A stretch of 64,000 bases of DNA from Cellvibrio sp. PSBB006 (GCF_002162135.1 NZ_CP021382.1:4214001-4278000), one strand, 5' to 3'; shown: positions 53,764 to 61,971, numbered from the stretch's first letter. Numbers and translations are program-made. The notes: generated from the letters alone by a model not told the origin.

Positions 53764-53786
53764 GCCGCCAGAATTACCCTGGCGGC
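53764..53786. terminator. 8-bp hairpin before the DUF808 gene
   Basis: gccgccag (53764-53771) pairs with ctggcggc (53779-53786) around a seven-base loop. No strong T-run follows. It separates the halogenase unit from the DUF808 gene. Confidence 0.45.
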
Positions 53787-53817
53787 TCCCATCATTTGTT
53801 ACACAAGGAAACCCGGT

Positions 53818-54747
53818 ATGGCTGGTGGTAGTTTATTAACGCTGTTGGATGATATTGCAACGGTACTGGATGACATTGCGGTGATGACCAAGGTCGCCAC
53901 CAAGAAAACCGCTGGTGTATTGGGCGATGATCTCGCGCTGAACGCGCAACAGGTAGCCGGCGTCAGGGCTGAACGAGAAATACCTGTAGTGTGGGCGGTC
54001 GCCAAAGGGTCGATGCGCAACAAACTTATCCTGGTACCGGCAGCGCTATTGATCAGTGCCATTATGCCTTGGGCGATCACGCCGCTATTGATGCTGGGCG
54101 GTGCCTTTTTGTGTTTTGAGGGCTGCGAAAAACTCGCGCATAAATTTTTACATCGCGTAGAAGAAGAACAGCATCATGCCGAGCTCACCCAGGCATTGGT
54201 TAATCCCGCTATCGACATGCTTGCGCTGGAAAAAGAAAAAGTGAAAGGCGCTATCCGCACGGATTTTGTGTTGTCCGCTGAAATTATTGTCATTACCTTA
54301 GGCGCTGCTGCCGAGATGGATTTCGTGGGGCGGCTGGGCGTGCTGGTGGTGATCTCCATCATCATGACGGTCGGCGTTTACGGTCTGGTGGCAGCCATTG
54401 TGAAACTTGATGACGCCGGTTTATATCTGCAAAAAAAATCCGGTGAAAGTTTTGCTGCGCGATTTCAACGCGGTTTCGGCGCCGGCATTTTGCGTACCGC
54501 ACCCTGGTTGATGAAAACATTATCAGTCGTCGGCACGGCAGCTATGTTTATGGTGGGCGGCGGTATCCTGGTTCACGGCCTACCGTTTTTACATCACTGG
54601 CTCGAAGCGATTCCGGTTGCGCATGAAGGCTTTATCGGTGCGCTGGTGGCAACATTATTTAATGCTGTGGCGGGTATTTTGGTTGGTGCGATGATATTGC
54701 TGATTGTGAGCTTGATTCAACGTTTGTTTAAGCGGGCTGATCAATAA
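53818..54747 (+). CDS. DUF808 (YedI-type) membrane protein
   Basis: A 309-residue protein of the YedI/DUF808 family. The N-terminal segment MAGGSLLTLLDDIATVLDD and the VATKKTAGVLGDDLALNAQQ stretch are characteristic. Membrane segments fall near residues 68-95, 155-175, 180-203, 233-260 and 275-300. The function is unknown. The gene stands alone, with hairpin element copy 3 after its stop, facing the convergent purK. Confidence 0.9.
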   Translation: MAGGSLLTLLDDIATVLDDIAVMTKVATKKTAGVLGDDLALNAQQVAGVRAEREIPVVWAVAKGSMRNKLILVPAALLISAIMPWAITPLLMLGGAFLCFEGCEKLAHKFLHRVEEEQHHAELTQALVNPAIDMLALEKEKVKGAIRTDFVLSAEIIVITLGAAAEMDFVGRLGVLVVISIIMTVGVYGLVAAIVKLDDAGLYLQKKSGESFAARFQRGFGAGILRTAPWLMKTLSVVGTAAMFMVGGGILVHGLPFLHHWLEAIPVAHEGFIGALVATLFNAVAGILVGAMILLIVSLIQRLFKRADQ

Positions 54748-54772
54748 GTGGTACTTTGTAGCTCGTTTGTCA

Positions 54773-54862
54773 TTAGGGTGTGGGTTTCGAAAACGCATAA
54801 ATACTTCCCTGTAGCTCCCTCAATTCATCCCTGAATTGAGGGTTTCGAAACCCACACCCTAA
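54773..54862. repeat. hairpin element family, copy 3 (reverse orientation)
   Basis: A 20-bp perfect outer stem (54773-54792 with 54843-54862) encloses 50 bases. The inner hairpin is ccctcaattca/tgaattgaggg (54817-54827 with 54832-54842). On the minus strand the core reads agctacaggga then agtatttatgcgt, a clear but diverged match to copies 1 and 2. It lies between convergent DUF808 and purK. Confidence 0.75.
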
Positions 54863-54924
54863 CGCCAAACTACATTGTGCTAAATTCAATTCTGTTAATT
54901 TGTATGTTCAACAGAAGATTTCTT

Positions 54925-55992
54925 TTAGGTGTTTTGTATCAACCAATCAATAACTTCATTGTAATTACTCGGCAGATGTGGGCGAAGCGCCTCCAGCGAA
55001 GCGCGAATAGCAGTGTTATCCGAATGGGTAATATTGATATGCCCCACCTTGCGGCCAGGCAGCACCTCTTTTCCATACCACACCAGCTCAGTACCCGGCA
55101 CCGCCAGCCACTGATTATTGCGTTCAGTACCTACCAGATTCACCATCACACTCTGGCCTTTGATGGTCGGCTGGCCCAGCGGCAAGTCGGTGATCGCGCG
55201 CAGGTGTAATTCAAATTGATTGGTGCTGGCGCCGGCCTGGGTCCAATGGCCGCTATTGTGCACGCGTGGCGCCAGTTCGTTGATCATCAGGCGGTCCCCG
55301 ACACGGAAACATTCCATGGCCATCACGCCCACGTAATTCAGATGCTGCAACAATGTCTCCAGCATCTTTTCGGCTTGAGCTTGCAAGTGGGCCAGGCGTG
55401 GCAGAGGTGATACGGAGCCGAGCAGGATGCCGTTAACGTGCAGGTTTAGGGTGAGCGGGTAAAACACACATTGGCCCGCCGCGTTGCGCGCGCCGACCAG
55501 AGAAACTTCTTCGTCGAAGGCGATGGCCTGTTCTGCAATGGCCTGCTCGTGCCAATTGTCAGGGATTTCATCCTGGCGGGACTGGTGCAGCCAGTACTGG
55601 CCTTTACCGTCATAACCGCCAGTGCGGCGCTTCAGCAGAACCCGTTCGCCAAACTTATGATGCAGATCAGCCGCGAGGGTTGTTTCATCGACATGGGCCC
55701 AAGGCGCGGTTGCCAGACCCAGTTCGTCGATCAGCGTTTTTTGGGTTTTGCGATCCGCCAAGCGGCCGAACACCGTGCTATTGATGAAGCGTGGATGTTG
55801 TGCCAGCGCGTGGGTGGCTACCGACTCGGGCCACTGCTCGCGCTCGGCGGTAACGATGTCCCGGGCATCCAGTGCCGGTGCCTCACTGGCATCAATCGCC
55901 ACCGGGCGGACATCCAGATTGAGCGGGCGACCCGCCGTTTGCAACATGGCGCCTAATTGTCCAGCGCCTAAAACCCATACACGCAGACTCAT
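54925..55992 (-). CDS. purK: N5-carboxyaminoimidazole ribonucleotide synthase
   Basis: A 355-residue ATP-grasp enzyme of purine synthesis that carboxylates AIR to N5-CAIR with ATP and bicarbonate. The N-terminal LGAGQLGAML, KRRTGGYDGKGQYW near residues 136-149 and the ELAPRVHNSGHWTQ segment near 262-275 are diagnostic. It starts immediately after the purE stop codon, with no gap, so the two form an operon in the usual order. Unlike purE, this frame is intact. Confidence 0.97.
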   Translation of the reverse strand: MSLRVWVLGAGQLGAMLQTAGRPLNLDVRPVAIDASEAPALDARDIVTAEREQWPESVATHALAQHPRFINSTVFGRLADRKTQKTLIDELGLATAPWAHVDETTLAADLHHKFGERVLLKRRTGGYDGKGQYWLHQSRQDEIPDNWHEQAIAEQAIAFDEEVSLVGARNAAGQCVFYPLTLNLHVNGILLGSVSPLPRLAHLQAQAEKMLETLLQHLNYVGVMAMECFRVGDRLMINELAPRVHNSGHWTQAGASTNQFELHLRAITDLPLGQPTIKGQSVMVNLVGTERNNQWLAVPGTELVWYGKEVLPGRKVGHINITHSDNTAIRASLEALRPHLPSNYNEVIDWLIQNT

Positions 55993-56483
55993 TTATTCAA
56001 CACTCGGATCAGGGTTATCCAGAACAGCCTGGGTTTGTTCTGTGCGGAATTGTTCGATGCGCTCGGCCAGGGCGGGGTTGTTCAGCGCGAGGATCTGGCA
56101 AGCCAGCAGGCCGGCATTGAATGCCCCGGCGGTACCGATGGCGAGTGTCCCGACGGCAATACCCTTGGGCATTTGAACAATAGAAAGCAGGCTGTCCATG
56201 CCATTCAGCGCTTTACTCTGGACCGGAACACCCAGGACGGGCAAACGGGTATGAGCAGCAACCATGCCGGGCAAATGGGCGGCACCGCCGGCGCCAGCGA
56301 TAATCACGCCATAGCCATTTGCGGCGGCTGCCTCAGCAAAACTGGTGAGTTTCTGGGGGTGCGGTGGGCAGAGACGACTTCGGTGTGATAATCCACACCC
56401 AATTGCTGCAGTATCTCCGCAGCGGCCTGCATGGTGGCCCAGTCACTGCGGGAACCCATAATAACGGCGACTTTGTTGCTCAT
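55993..56483 (-). pseudogene. purE: N5-CAIR mutase with a one-base frameshift
   Basis: The frame begins at ATG 56483 with [19 protein letters not shown] and runs through [10 protein letters not shown], then goes out of frame. The remainder, [20 protein letters not shown] to the end, continues in another frame to 55993. The break is at a run of five G (56355-56359 on the plus strand). Restoring one base would give ...[21 protein letters not shown] (in two parts), the normal PurE sequence. All other residues of a complete protein of about 163 are present. PurE isomerises N5-CAIR to CAIR. An error in a homopolymer is more likely than a real lesion, because purK is intact. Confidence 0.85.
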
Positions 56484-56614
56484 AATGCGCGGTCCAGATC
56501 GGAAAAAAGCGCGCATATTAACACATCACGAACATTATCCACAGGGCACGATGGGGCTGTCCTGCCACTCATCCTTGAGTTCTTACCGGTCCCTGGCAGG
56601 TGTGATCCCGAGGA

Positions 56615-56908
56615 TTAATAATCTTCCGTGCTGCCATCGACATCACTTTTTTCAGCGATTCCTTTCTTGTATTCCGCTTCAGTCAGCATGTCGTCGCCAT
56701 TGGTATCCCAAACCGTAAACTTTTTTTCGCTCAATCCGTGATACAAGGCTTCGCTTTCGCTGATAGAGCCATCCTTATTAACATCCAGCACATTAAAGCT
56801 GGGCGCCTGTGGGCCTTGCGCTGCACCGGGCTGTGCAGGATCGTTTGCTAAAACCAGGACAGATGAGGCCAGCAAGGCACAGGCAAAAAATATAGGGAGT
56901 TTTTTCAT
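56615..56908 (-). CDS. small exported EF-hand protein
   Basis: A protein of about 97 residues with a signal peptide (MKKLPIFFACALLASS, cleavage near 22). Two EF-hand loops follow: DVNKDGSISESE near 42-53 and DTNGDDMLTEAE near 67-78, both with acidic calcium ligands at the expected positions. It is probably a periplasmic calcium-binding protein. An earlier in-frame start at 56926 would add six residues, and two consecutive ATGs (56911, 56908) are available. No neighbour suggests a partner. Confidence 0.8.
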   Translation of the reverse strand: MKKLPIFFACALLASSVLVLANDPAQPGAAQGPQAPSFNVLDVNKDGSISESEALYHGLSEKKFTVWDTNGDDMLTEAEYKKGIAEKSDVDGSTEDY

Positions 56909-57133
56909 CATTACATCCTCAATCAATACATTATTTGACGGGGAGGTTATTGCAGACCCTATGCCAACATTATTTTTTTAAGCGTAAGTTATTGGTAGCG
57001 AACACTTTTTTGAGAATGTTCTTTTTCTTTCCGTGGTGAAGCGTTGGTGGAAATAGGTATTTTTTTACAGGAAATTGTAATTTTTATAGATTTTTAGCGA
57101 AGGCGCTACGCTGGGTGATGCTTTACTCGTATA

Positions 57134-57177
57134 AATAACAACAGGCGTAGGTGCTGCCACCTACGCCTGTTGTTATT
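57134..57177 (-). terminator. 20-bp perfect hairpin overlapping the slipin stop codon
   Basis: Positions 57134-57153 pair exactly with 57158-57177 around the loop ctgc. The stem includes the TAA stop (57173-57175, read as tta). It closes the rtcB-tRNA-slipin transcript. Confidence 0.7.
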
Positions 57178-58336
57178 GCCGTGCAGTTTTATCGGTTAAT
57201 CTCACCATGTCATTCATCACACCATCCAGTCCTCCATAAACGTTCAGTGTGTTGATGCGCGCAGTGATCTTCTCCAGAACCTCCAGTTCTTTTAAGCGCA
57301 ACAGAATCGGATTTCCTTCCATGACCTTGGCGGTGTTATGCAAGGAGCGTGTTGCCTGGGTTTCTTCCTGGCGTTTGATCAGGTTTGCCTCAGCCAGTTT
57401 CTGTGCTTCGACGACCTGGGTCAGTATCGATTTCATTTCGCCAGGTAAGACAATGTCTCTTGCGCCTACCGCCTTCAGGAGCAAACCGTAAGTAGATACC
57501 TTGGTCGACACCAATTCCAGCAGCTGTTGGTTCAGCGAGTTTTTATCGACTAGCAGCTCATCCAATGTTTGCGTGCCGACGATAGCGCGTAACGCCAGTT
57601 GCAGTTCTCGATAAAGATAGTCCTTCGCATCAGCGAGTGCCGTTTTGGCAATTTCCGGCTCAACGATTTGCCACATGACTGACAGATTGATCCGCAAGCT
57701 AACACGATCCTTGGTTAAAATTTCCTGGCCATTCACTTCCATGTTTTGTAAGCGCAAATCCAGCTGCTTCACCTCGATGACACGATTGAATTTCCACCAC
57801 ATATGTAGGCCCGCTTCGACCTTGCCGACGGTTTTGCCGTTAACTTCGAGAAAGCCAATATGGCCTTCAGCAACATTGACCACGGCAATAGATGTCAGAG
57901 CAGAACGGCTTAGTAACGTGTCCCGTGCCGATGACAATACCCGCATCAATTTCTCGCTAATAGCAAAATTATCGCTGATATCGAGTTTCACAAGTTCAAT
58001 ATCGTGCTGGGTTTTCCAATAGGCACCGCGCTGGCCCGGAGCTTTAACTTCCCGTAATACGCCTTGTTGATAGACCAACCCCACTTCATGCTCACCGGTT
58101 TCCCAGCGTTGTACATGGGCAGCAAAGGCATCCGGATGTAGCTCCGCCATCAGCAGTACATCTTTATGGATGCCATCCTGCAGAGTGCTTTGAATGTTGT
58201 GGTTTTGCACCTGATATTGATTGCGCCAATCCCAAAGTTTATACACACCTGGCATCAGCACCTTTTCAAATTGCTGGTCTTTGAAGAGCAAACCTTTTTG
58301 TGCTTCGGTAATAATGATTTTCTTTAGATATTTCAT
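57173..58336 (-). CDS. slipin family (SPFH/band 7) protein of the RNA-repair locus
   Basis: A 387-residue SPFH-domain protein. It has no obvious N-terminal membrane helix, unlike stomatin. An N-terminal segment (GLLFKDQQFEKVLMPGVY near residue 16) looks like a partial repeat of the later band-7 start (GHIGFLEVNGKTVGKVEAG near 158). The SPFH core spans about 155-330, followed by a coiled-coil-forming tail (VEAQKLAEANLIKRQEETQ). Slipins oligomerise on membranes and scaffold other proteins. It lies downstream of rtcB and the tRNA-like genes on the same strand, suggesting a role in anchoring RNA repair; this is inference. An aagga ribosome site precedes the start. Confidence 0.85.
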   Translation of the reverse strand: MKYLKKIIITEAQKGLLFKDQQFEKVLMPGVYKLWDWRNQYQVQNHNIQSTLQDGIHKDVLLMAELHPDAFAAHVQRWETGEHEVGLVYQQGVLREVKAPGQRGAYWKTQHDIELVKLDISDNFAISEKLMRVLSSARDTLLSRSALTSIAVVNVAEGHIGFLEVNGKTVGKVEAGLHMWWKFNRVIEVKQLDLRLQNMEVNGQEILTKDRVSLRINLSVMWQIVEPEIAKTALADAKDYLYRELQLALRAIVGTQTLDELLVDKNSLNQQLLELVSTKVSTYGLLLKAVGARDIVLPGEMKSILTQVVEAQKLAEANLIKRQEETQATRSLHNTAKVMEGNPILLRLKELEVLEKITARINTLNVYGGLDGVMNDMVRLTDKTARQ

Positions 58337-58337
58337 G

Positions 58338-58606
58338 TCGAGTCCTTGTTGTTAAAGAGGCAGAATCTCCGCAACCTTTCGGCTTTAATTGTTATGACAC
58401 CTGGGCATGGCGCGTCGAAAATCGCACGACGCACCTGCGCAGCTGCCAGCCCCCAACTAAAGGCGATGCAGTTGCTTGCACGCGATGAGTCACTCCTTTT
58501 TTGATCCCTCACTGAGTGTTCTTCCCTGAAAAATCCTTCTGCTTTCATCATTTGCATGGAGATCTGCCGATGCCCTTGCGGGCGGTTACGTATTGCTACC
58601 AGGAAA
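58338..58606 (-). other. 270-base spacer between the tRNA-like genes and slipin
   Basis: It has no convincing gene; a 74-codon frame ending at 58333 lacks family features. Just after the encoded CCA of the first tRNA-like gene is a gccc-gcaa-gggc hairpin (58572-58583, minus strand) with a GNRA loop. The slipin ribosome site ends the region. It may hold a structured RNA or processing sites. Confidence 0.4.
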
Positions 58607-58682
58607 TGGTAGTGCTAGCCGGAGTCGAACCGGCGACCGTCCCATCCACAGTGAGATGCTCTACCCTCTGAGCTATAGCAAT
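58607..58682 (-). tRNA. tRNA-like gene with GTG (His-type) anticodon, non-canonical
   Basis: A 76-base cloverleaf including encoded ACCA. The D stem is GCTC/GAGC, the anticodon arm TCTCA/TGGGA with loop CTGTGGA (anticodon GTG), the variable loop five bases and the T arm GCCGG-TTCGACT-CCGGC. Departures from a working tRNA-His: the acceptor stem ATTGCTA/TAGCACT has a mismatch at 2-71, it begins with A, the discriminator is A rather than C, and the base before A1 is C rather than G. HisRS needs the G-1:C73 pair, so charging with His is unlikely. It abuts the next tRNA-like gene and is downstream of rtcB. Confidence 0.7.
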
Positions 58683-58683
58683 G

Positions 58684-58754
58684 TACTGTCGACTGGATTC
58701 GAACCAGCGGCACACTGTAAAAACAGTTGCTCTACCAAGCTGAGCTACGACAGT
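58684..58754 (-). tRNA. tRNA-like gene lacking a normal anticodon loop
   Basis: The acceptor stem ACTGTCG/CGACAGT is perfect. The D arm is GCTC-AGCTTGGTA-GAGC and the T arm GCTGG-TTCGAAT-CCAGT is good. Between the D and T arms there are only 20 bases rather than the canonical 23; they fold as ACTGT-TTTT-ACAGT (or ACTG with a six-base loop), so the seven-base anticodon loop is missing. No CCA is encoded (A, C, then the next gene). It cannot decode a codon in the normal way. It lies one base from the first tRNA-like gene, as in a dimeric precursor. Confidence 0.7.
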
Positions 58755-58946
58755 TATTTGGTTCTGTTTGACCGCGATACACACGTCGACCAATGGCGGG
58801 TGTGTCAGGCAGATGATATGAGTCTGCTCCGCTGCGTCCAAACAGTGGTGTGATGAGGTTAGTCATCACGCCGCACCAAATTCTTTTAAACGGAAATTAG
58901 TGGTGAATAAATTCCGTTATAAATACATTTCATAACAGGCTGCGCG
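58755..58946 (-). other. 192-base region between rtcB and the tRNA-like genes
   Basis: No gene. A hairpin, gtgatga/tcatcac, with a six-base loop lies near 58850-58870; on the plus strand it extends to ten pairs. I see no terminator with a T-run, so rtcB transcripts could read into the tRNA-like genes. A Y-RNA-like element is possible but not demonstrable. Confidence 0.35.
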
Positions 58947-60173
58947 TTAGCCTTTCACGCACAGTACCTGCTTTAATGTGTGCACAATCTCAACCAGATC
59001 GGATTGTGCATCCATGACTTTTTCAATCGGCTTGTAAGCTGACGGTGTTTCATCGATCACATCTTCATCTTTACGACATTCCACTCCCGCTGTCGCTGAT
59101 AAATGTTCGTCCATCGATACGCGACGCTTTGCTTCGGTACGTGACATCACGCGTCCTGCTCCGTGGCTACAGCTGCAAAAACTGTCTTCGTTGCCCAGTC
59201 CTCGCACGATAAAAGAACGTGCGCCCATGCTCCCCGGAATAATGCCTATCTCGCCTTTGCGCGCGCTTACAGCGCCTTTGCGGGTAACCCATACATCTTT
59301 GCCATAATGGTGTTCACGGCTGATGTAGTTGTGGTGGCAGTTCACTGCTTCCACGTGCGATTCAAACGGAATATCAATAACTTCGCGCATGGCTTGTAGC
59401 GTACGTGCCATCATCACTTCGCGATTGATGCGCGCAAAATCCTGAGCCCATGCAACGGCGCTGACATAATGATGAAAGTGATCGCTACCTTCCGGCAAAT
59501 AGGCCAAATCCTTATCTGGCAATTGAATGAACCAACGCTCCATATCTTTTTTTGCCTGTTCAATAAAATGGGTACCAATCCGGTTGCCCACGCCACGTGA
59601 TCCGCTATGCAGCATCACCCACACGGCATCCGCTTCGTCGAGGCAAATTTCAATAAAGTGGTTGCCCGTTCCTAGCGTTCCCAAATGATGAATGTTGTTG
59701 GTGTTCTTCAAAAACGGATGCTTCTCGCATAGCTGGTTGAATCCTTCGTGCAGCGGTTGCCAGGCGTTGGCCACGTCGTCGGGGACATTTGCCCAGCTGC
59801 CAGGGTCACGCGTGCTGCGCAATTGTTTGGCGCGACCGTGGGGTACACGCTTTTCAATCAGGCTGCGCAACGCAGCGAGCGAATCGGGCAATTGGGTGGC
59901 CGTCAGGGTGGTCTTGGCGGCCATCATCCCGCAGCCCAGGTCTACCCCCACGGCGGCAGGAATCACCGCGCCAATAGTCGGAATGACGCTACCGATTGTT
60001 GCCCCTTTGCCCACATGCACATCGGGCATCACGGCAATCCATTTATGGATGAACGGCATCTGGGCCATGTTGCTCAGTTGCGCTTTGGCGTTTTCATCGA
60101 AGGGCACGCTGCGGGTCCAGGATTTAATCGGTGCCTGGCCTGGAGTATGTAAAACGTCGTAAGAGGTATCCAT
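58947..60173 (-). CDS. rtcB: RNA-splicing ligase RtcB
   Basis: A 408-residue Mn/GTP-dependent RNA ligase that joins 2',3'-cyclic phosphate or 3'-phosphate ends to 5'-OH ends, the same length as E. coli RtcB. Key residues are present: Cys in VDLGCGMMA near 73, GSRGVGNRIG near 180, NCHHNY near 275 and the guanylylated His in CSHGAGRVMSR near 337. The ATG at 60173 (MDTSYDVLH) has an aggga ribosome site. A longer frame to 60236 would start inside the sigma-54 promoter and is rejected. The gene faces rtcR, and there is no rtcA next to it. tRNA-like genes and slipin follow. Confidence 0.97.
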   Translation of the reverse strand: MDTSYDVLHTPGQAPIKSWTRSVPFDENAKAQLSNMAQMPFIHKWIAVMPDVHVGKGATIGSVIPTIGAVIPAAVGVDLGCGMMAAKTTLTATQLPDSLAALRSLIEKRVPHGRAKQLRSTRDPGSWANVPDDVANAWQPLHEGFNQLCEKHPFLKNTNNIHHLGTLGTGNHFIEICLDEADAVWVMLHSGSRGVGNRIGTHFIEQAKKDMERWFIQLPDKDLAYLPEGSDHFHHYVSAVAWAQDFARINREVMMARTLQAMREVIDIPFESHVEAVNCHHNYISREHHYGKDVWVTRKGAVSARKGEIGIIPGSMGARSFIVRGLGNEDSFCSCSHGAGRVMSRTEAKRRVSMDEHLSATAGVECRKDEDVIDETPSAYKPIEKVMDAQSDLVEIVHTLKQVLCVKG

Positions 60174-60219
60174 CGTATTTTCCCTGTAGCACTTGATCGT
60201 TGTTTTGTGGGAGGTATAT

Positions 60220-60235
60220 AGCAAGGGAGTTGCCA
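60220..60235 (-). promoter_or_regulatory. sigma-54 promoter of rtcB
   Basis: On the minus strand tggcaactcccttgct matches the -24/-12 consensus, with perfect TGGCA and TTGCT and exact spacing. The start site should be near 60208, about 35 bases before rtcB. RtcR is the expected activator. Confidence 0.85.
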
Positions 60236-60344
60236 ACTTGGCTCACCGGGCCGCTAACAAATTCCAAGCTATTGATTTTAAATAATAAATAAAAATTCTT
60301 GCGGTATTGTGGCGGTCGCCCTAGGATGTGCTGGGTTTAAAAAA

Positions 60345-60360
60345 TTATCGAATTTGATAA
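60345..60360. promoter_or_regulatory. imperfect palindrome near the rtcR start, possible RtcR site
   Basis: ttatcgaatttgataa reads nearly the same on both strands. It ends 12 bases before rtcR and about 110 bases upstream of the rtcB -24 element, a suitable distance for an activator site. Confidence 0.35.
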
Positions 60361-60372
60361 GAGAGTATCGAA

Positions 60373-61971
60373 ATGAATAATGTGGTGGTGGGAATTCTGG
60401 GCTCGCGTCTGGACCATGGCGGGCTGGGAAGAGGTCGCTGGGATCGCTGGCGGCCCAGTATTGCGGTGCTTATGCACTCCGAGTTGCCAATCGATGAATA
60501 CATCCTTATCTACTTGACGGAAGACGAGGTTCTGGCAAATTTAACGATCCGTGATATGGCTGACATCTCGCCCAACACCAAGGTTACGTTGTATCCCTGG
60601 AGCTGCTCCGACCCGTGGGATTTTGAGCAAGTCTACAGCCAGTTACATGACTTCGCGCGTAGTCAGCATTTTGATGTGGAACAAAATAATTATTACGTTC
60701 ATATCACGACGGGTACTCATGTTGCGCAGATCTGTTTGTACTTATTAACCGAAGCGCACTACCTCCCCGGCAAGTTACTACAAGCATCGCCTGGTCGTGA
60801 GGCGGGCACCAAGGGCACCTACCATATTATCGATCTGGACTTGTCGCGCTACGATCAGATTGCCTCCCGTTTTGCCAAGGAAACCGAGGATGCCGTTACT
60901 TATTTAAAAAGCGGTATCCATACGCGCAGTCGTGCGTTTAATGAATTGATCTTGCAATTGGAGCGCATATCAATCAAATCTTCTGCACCTATTTTGTTGA
61001 TCGGTGCAACCGGTGTTGGCAAATCGCAATTGGCAAAACGTATCTACGAGTTGAAGCGTCAGCGTGGGCAATTGACAGGTAACCTGGTTGAAGTGAATTG
61101 TGCGACCTTGCGCGGTGATAACGCGATGTCAGCGTTATTCGGACACGTTAAAGGTGCTTTTACGGGAGCGCAATCCGCACGGACCGGTCTGCTGCGCGAG
61201 GCGCATCAAGGGTTGTTATTTCTGGATGAGATTGGTGAGCTTGGGTTGGATGAGCAGGCGATGTTGTTACGCGCGATCGAAGATAAAACATTTATGCCAT
61301 TCGGTGGGGACCAGCTTGTCAGTAGTAATTTCCAACTAATTGCCGGTACGCATCGCAATTTGTTTGAGTTGGTGCGACAAGGATTATTCCGTGAAGACTT
61401 GCTGGCCCGCATTAATTTATGGACTTACGAGCTGCCCTCCCTGCGGGAGCGGATCGAAGATCTTGAGCCCAACATCGAACATGAGCTGCAAAACTTTACC
61501 CGCAAGGCAGGATACATGGTGAATTTTAATAAGGGCGCAAGAACCATGTACCTGACATTTGCCTATTCGGTGGATGCGCTATGGCGAGCTAATTTTCGTG
61601 ATCTCAACTCTAGCATCACGCGCATGGCTACTCTGGCTGTAGGTGGGAGGATCACCGAGGATGTTGTATCAGCTGAAATCCAGCGCCTGCGTCAGGCATG
61701 GAAGGGCTTTGGTGGGTTTGATGAAGAAAAGAGTGAACACTTGGAATTGCTTTTGTCATCAGCAGCGCTGGAAGAATTGGATATGTTTGATCGCTTACAT
61801 TTATCAGAAGTTATTCGTATCTGTCAGCAAAGCCGTTCTATGGCGGATGCTGGTCGTAAGTTATTTAATGTGAGTCGCAATAAGAAGACCAGTATTAATG
61901 ACTCTCACCGGCTGAAACAATATCTACAGAAGTTTGATCTGACTTTTCAGCAAGTTACTCAATCTGATTGA
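60373..61971 (+). CDS. rtcR: sigma-54-dependent transcriptional activator RtcR
   Basis: A 532-residue activator, the same length as E. coli RtcR. The N-terminal CARF-type sensor domain (about 1-170) begins VVVGILGSRLDHGG and binds an RNA-end or cyclic-phosphate-related signal. The AAA+ domain has Walker A GATGVGKSQ near 212-220, the sigma-54 contact loop GAFTGA near 260 and Walker B LLFLDEIGEL near 279. A C-terminal DNA-binding helix-turn-helix completes it. In E. coli-type systems damaged tRNA activates it. It is divergent from rtcB and would drive the -24/-12 promoter there. It overlaps the next (convergent) gene by 13 bases. Confidence 0.96.
   Translation: MNNVVVGILGSRLDHGGLGRGRWDRWRPSIAVLMHSELPIDEYILIYLTEDEVLANLTIRDMADISPNTKVTLYPWSCSDPWDFEQVYSQLHDFARSQHFDVEQNNYYVHITTGTHVAQICLYLLTEAHYLPGKLLQASPGREAGTKGTYHIIDLDLSRYDQIASRFAKETEDAVTYLKSGIHTRSRAFNELILQLERISIKSSAPILLIGATGVGKSQLAKRIYELKRQRGQLTGNLVEVNCATLRGDNAMSALFGHVKGAFTGAQSARTGLLREAHQGLLFLDEIGELGLDEQAMLLRAIEDKTFMPFGGDQLVSSNFQLIAGTHRNLFELVRQGLFREDLLARINLWTYELPSLRERIEDLEPNIEHELQNFTRKAGYMVNFNKGARTMYLTFAYSVDALWRANFRDLNSSITRMATLAVGGRITEDVVSAEIQRLRQAWKGFGGFDEEKSEHLELLLSSAALEELDMFDRLHLSEVIRICQQSRSMADAGRKLFNVSRNKKTSINDSHRLKQYLQKFDLTFQQVTQSD

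Noticed and set aside
58333..58557. A 74-codon minus-strand frame overlapping the slipin start by four bases
   Set aside because: The overlap is suggestive, but the sequence has no recognisable pattern, and the spacer more likely belongs to the RNA part of the operon.
60180..60190. A tccctgtag string resembling the hairpin-element core
   Set aside because: No flanking outer or inner stems are present, so it is a chance match.
60174..60236. An rtcB start at 60236
   Set aside because: It would place the N-terminus across the -24/-12 promoter, and the extra residues are unlike RtcB, which starts at 60173 with the standard length.
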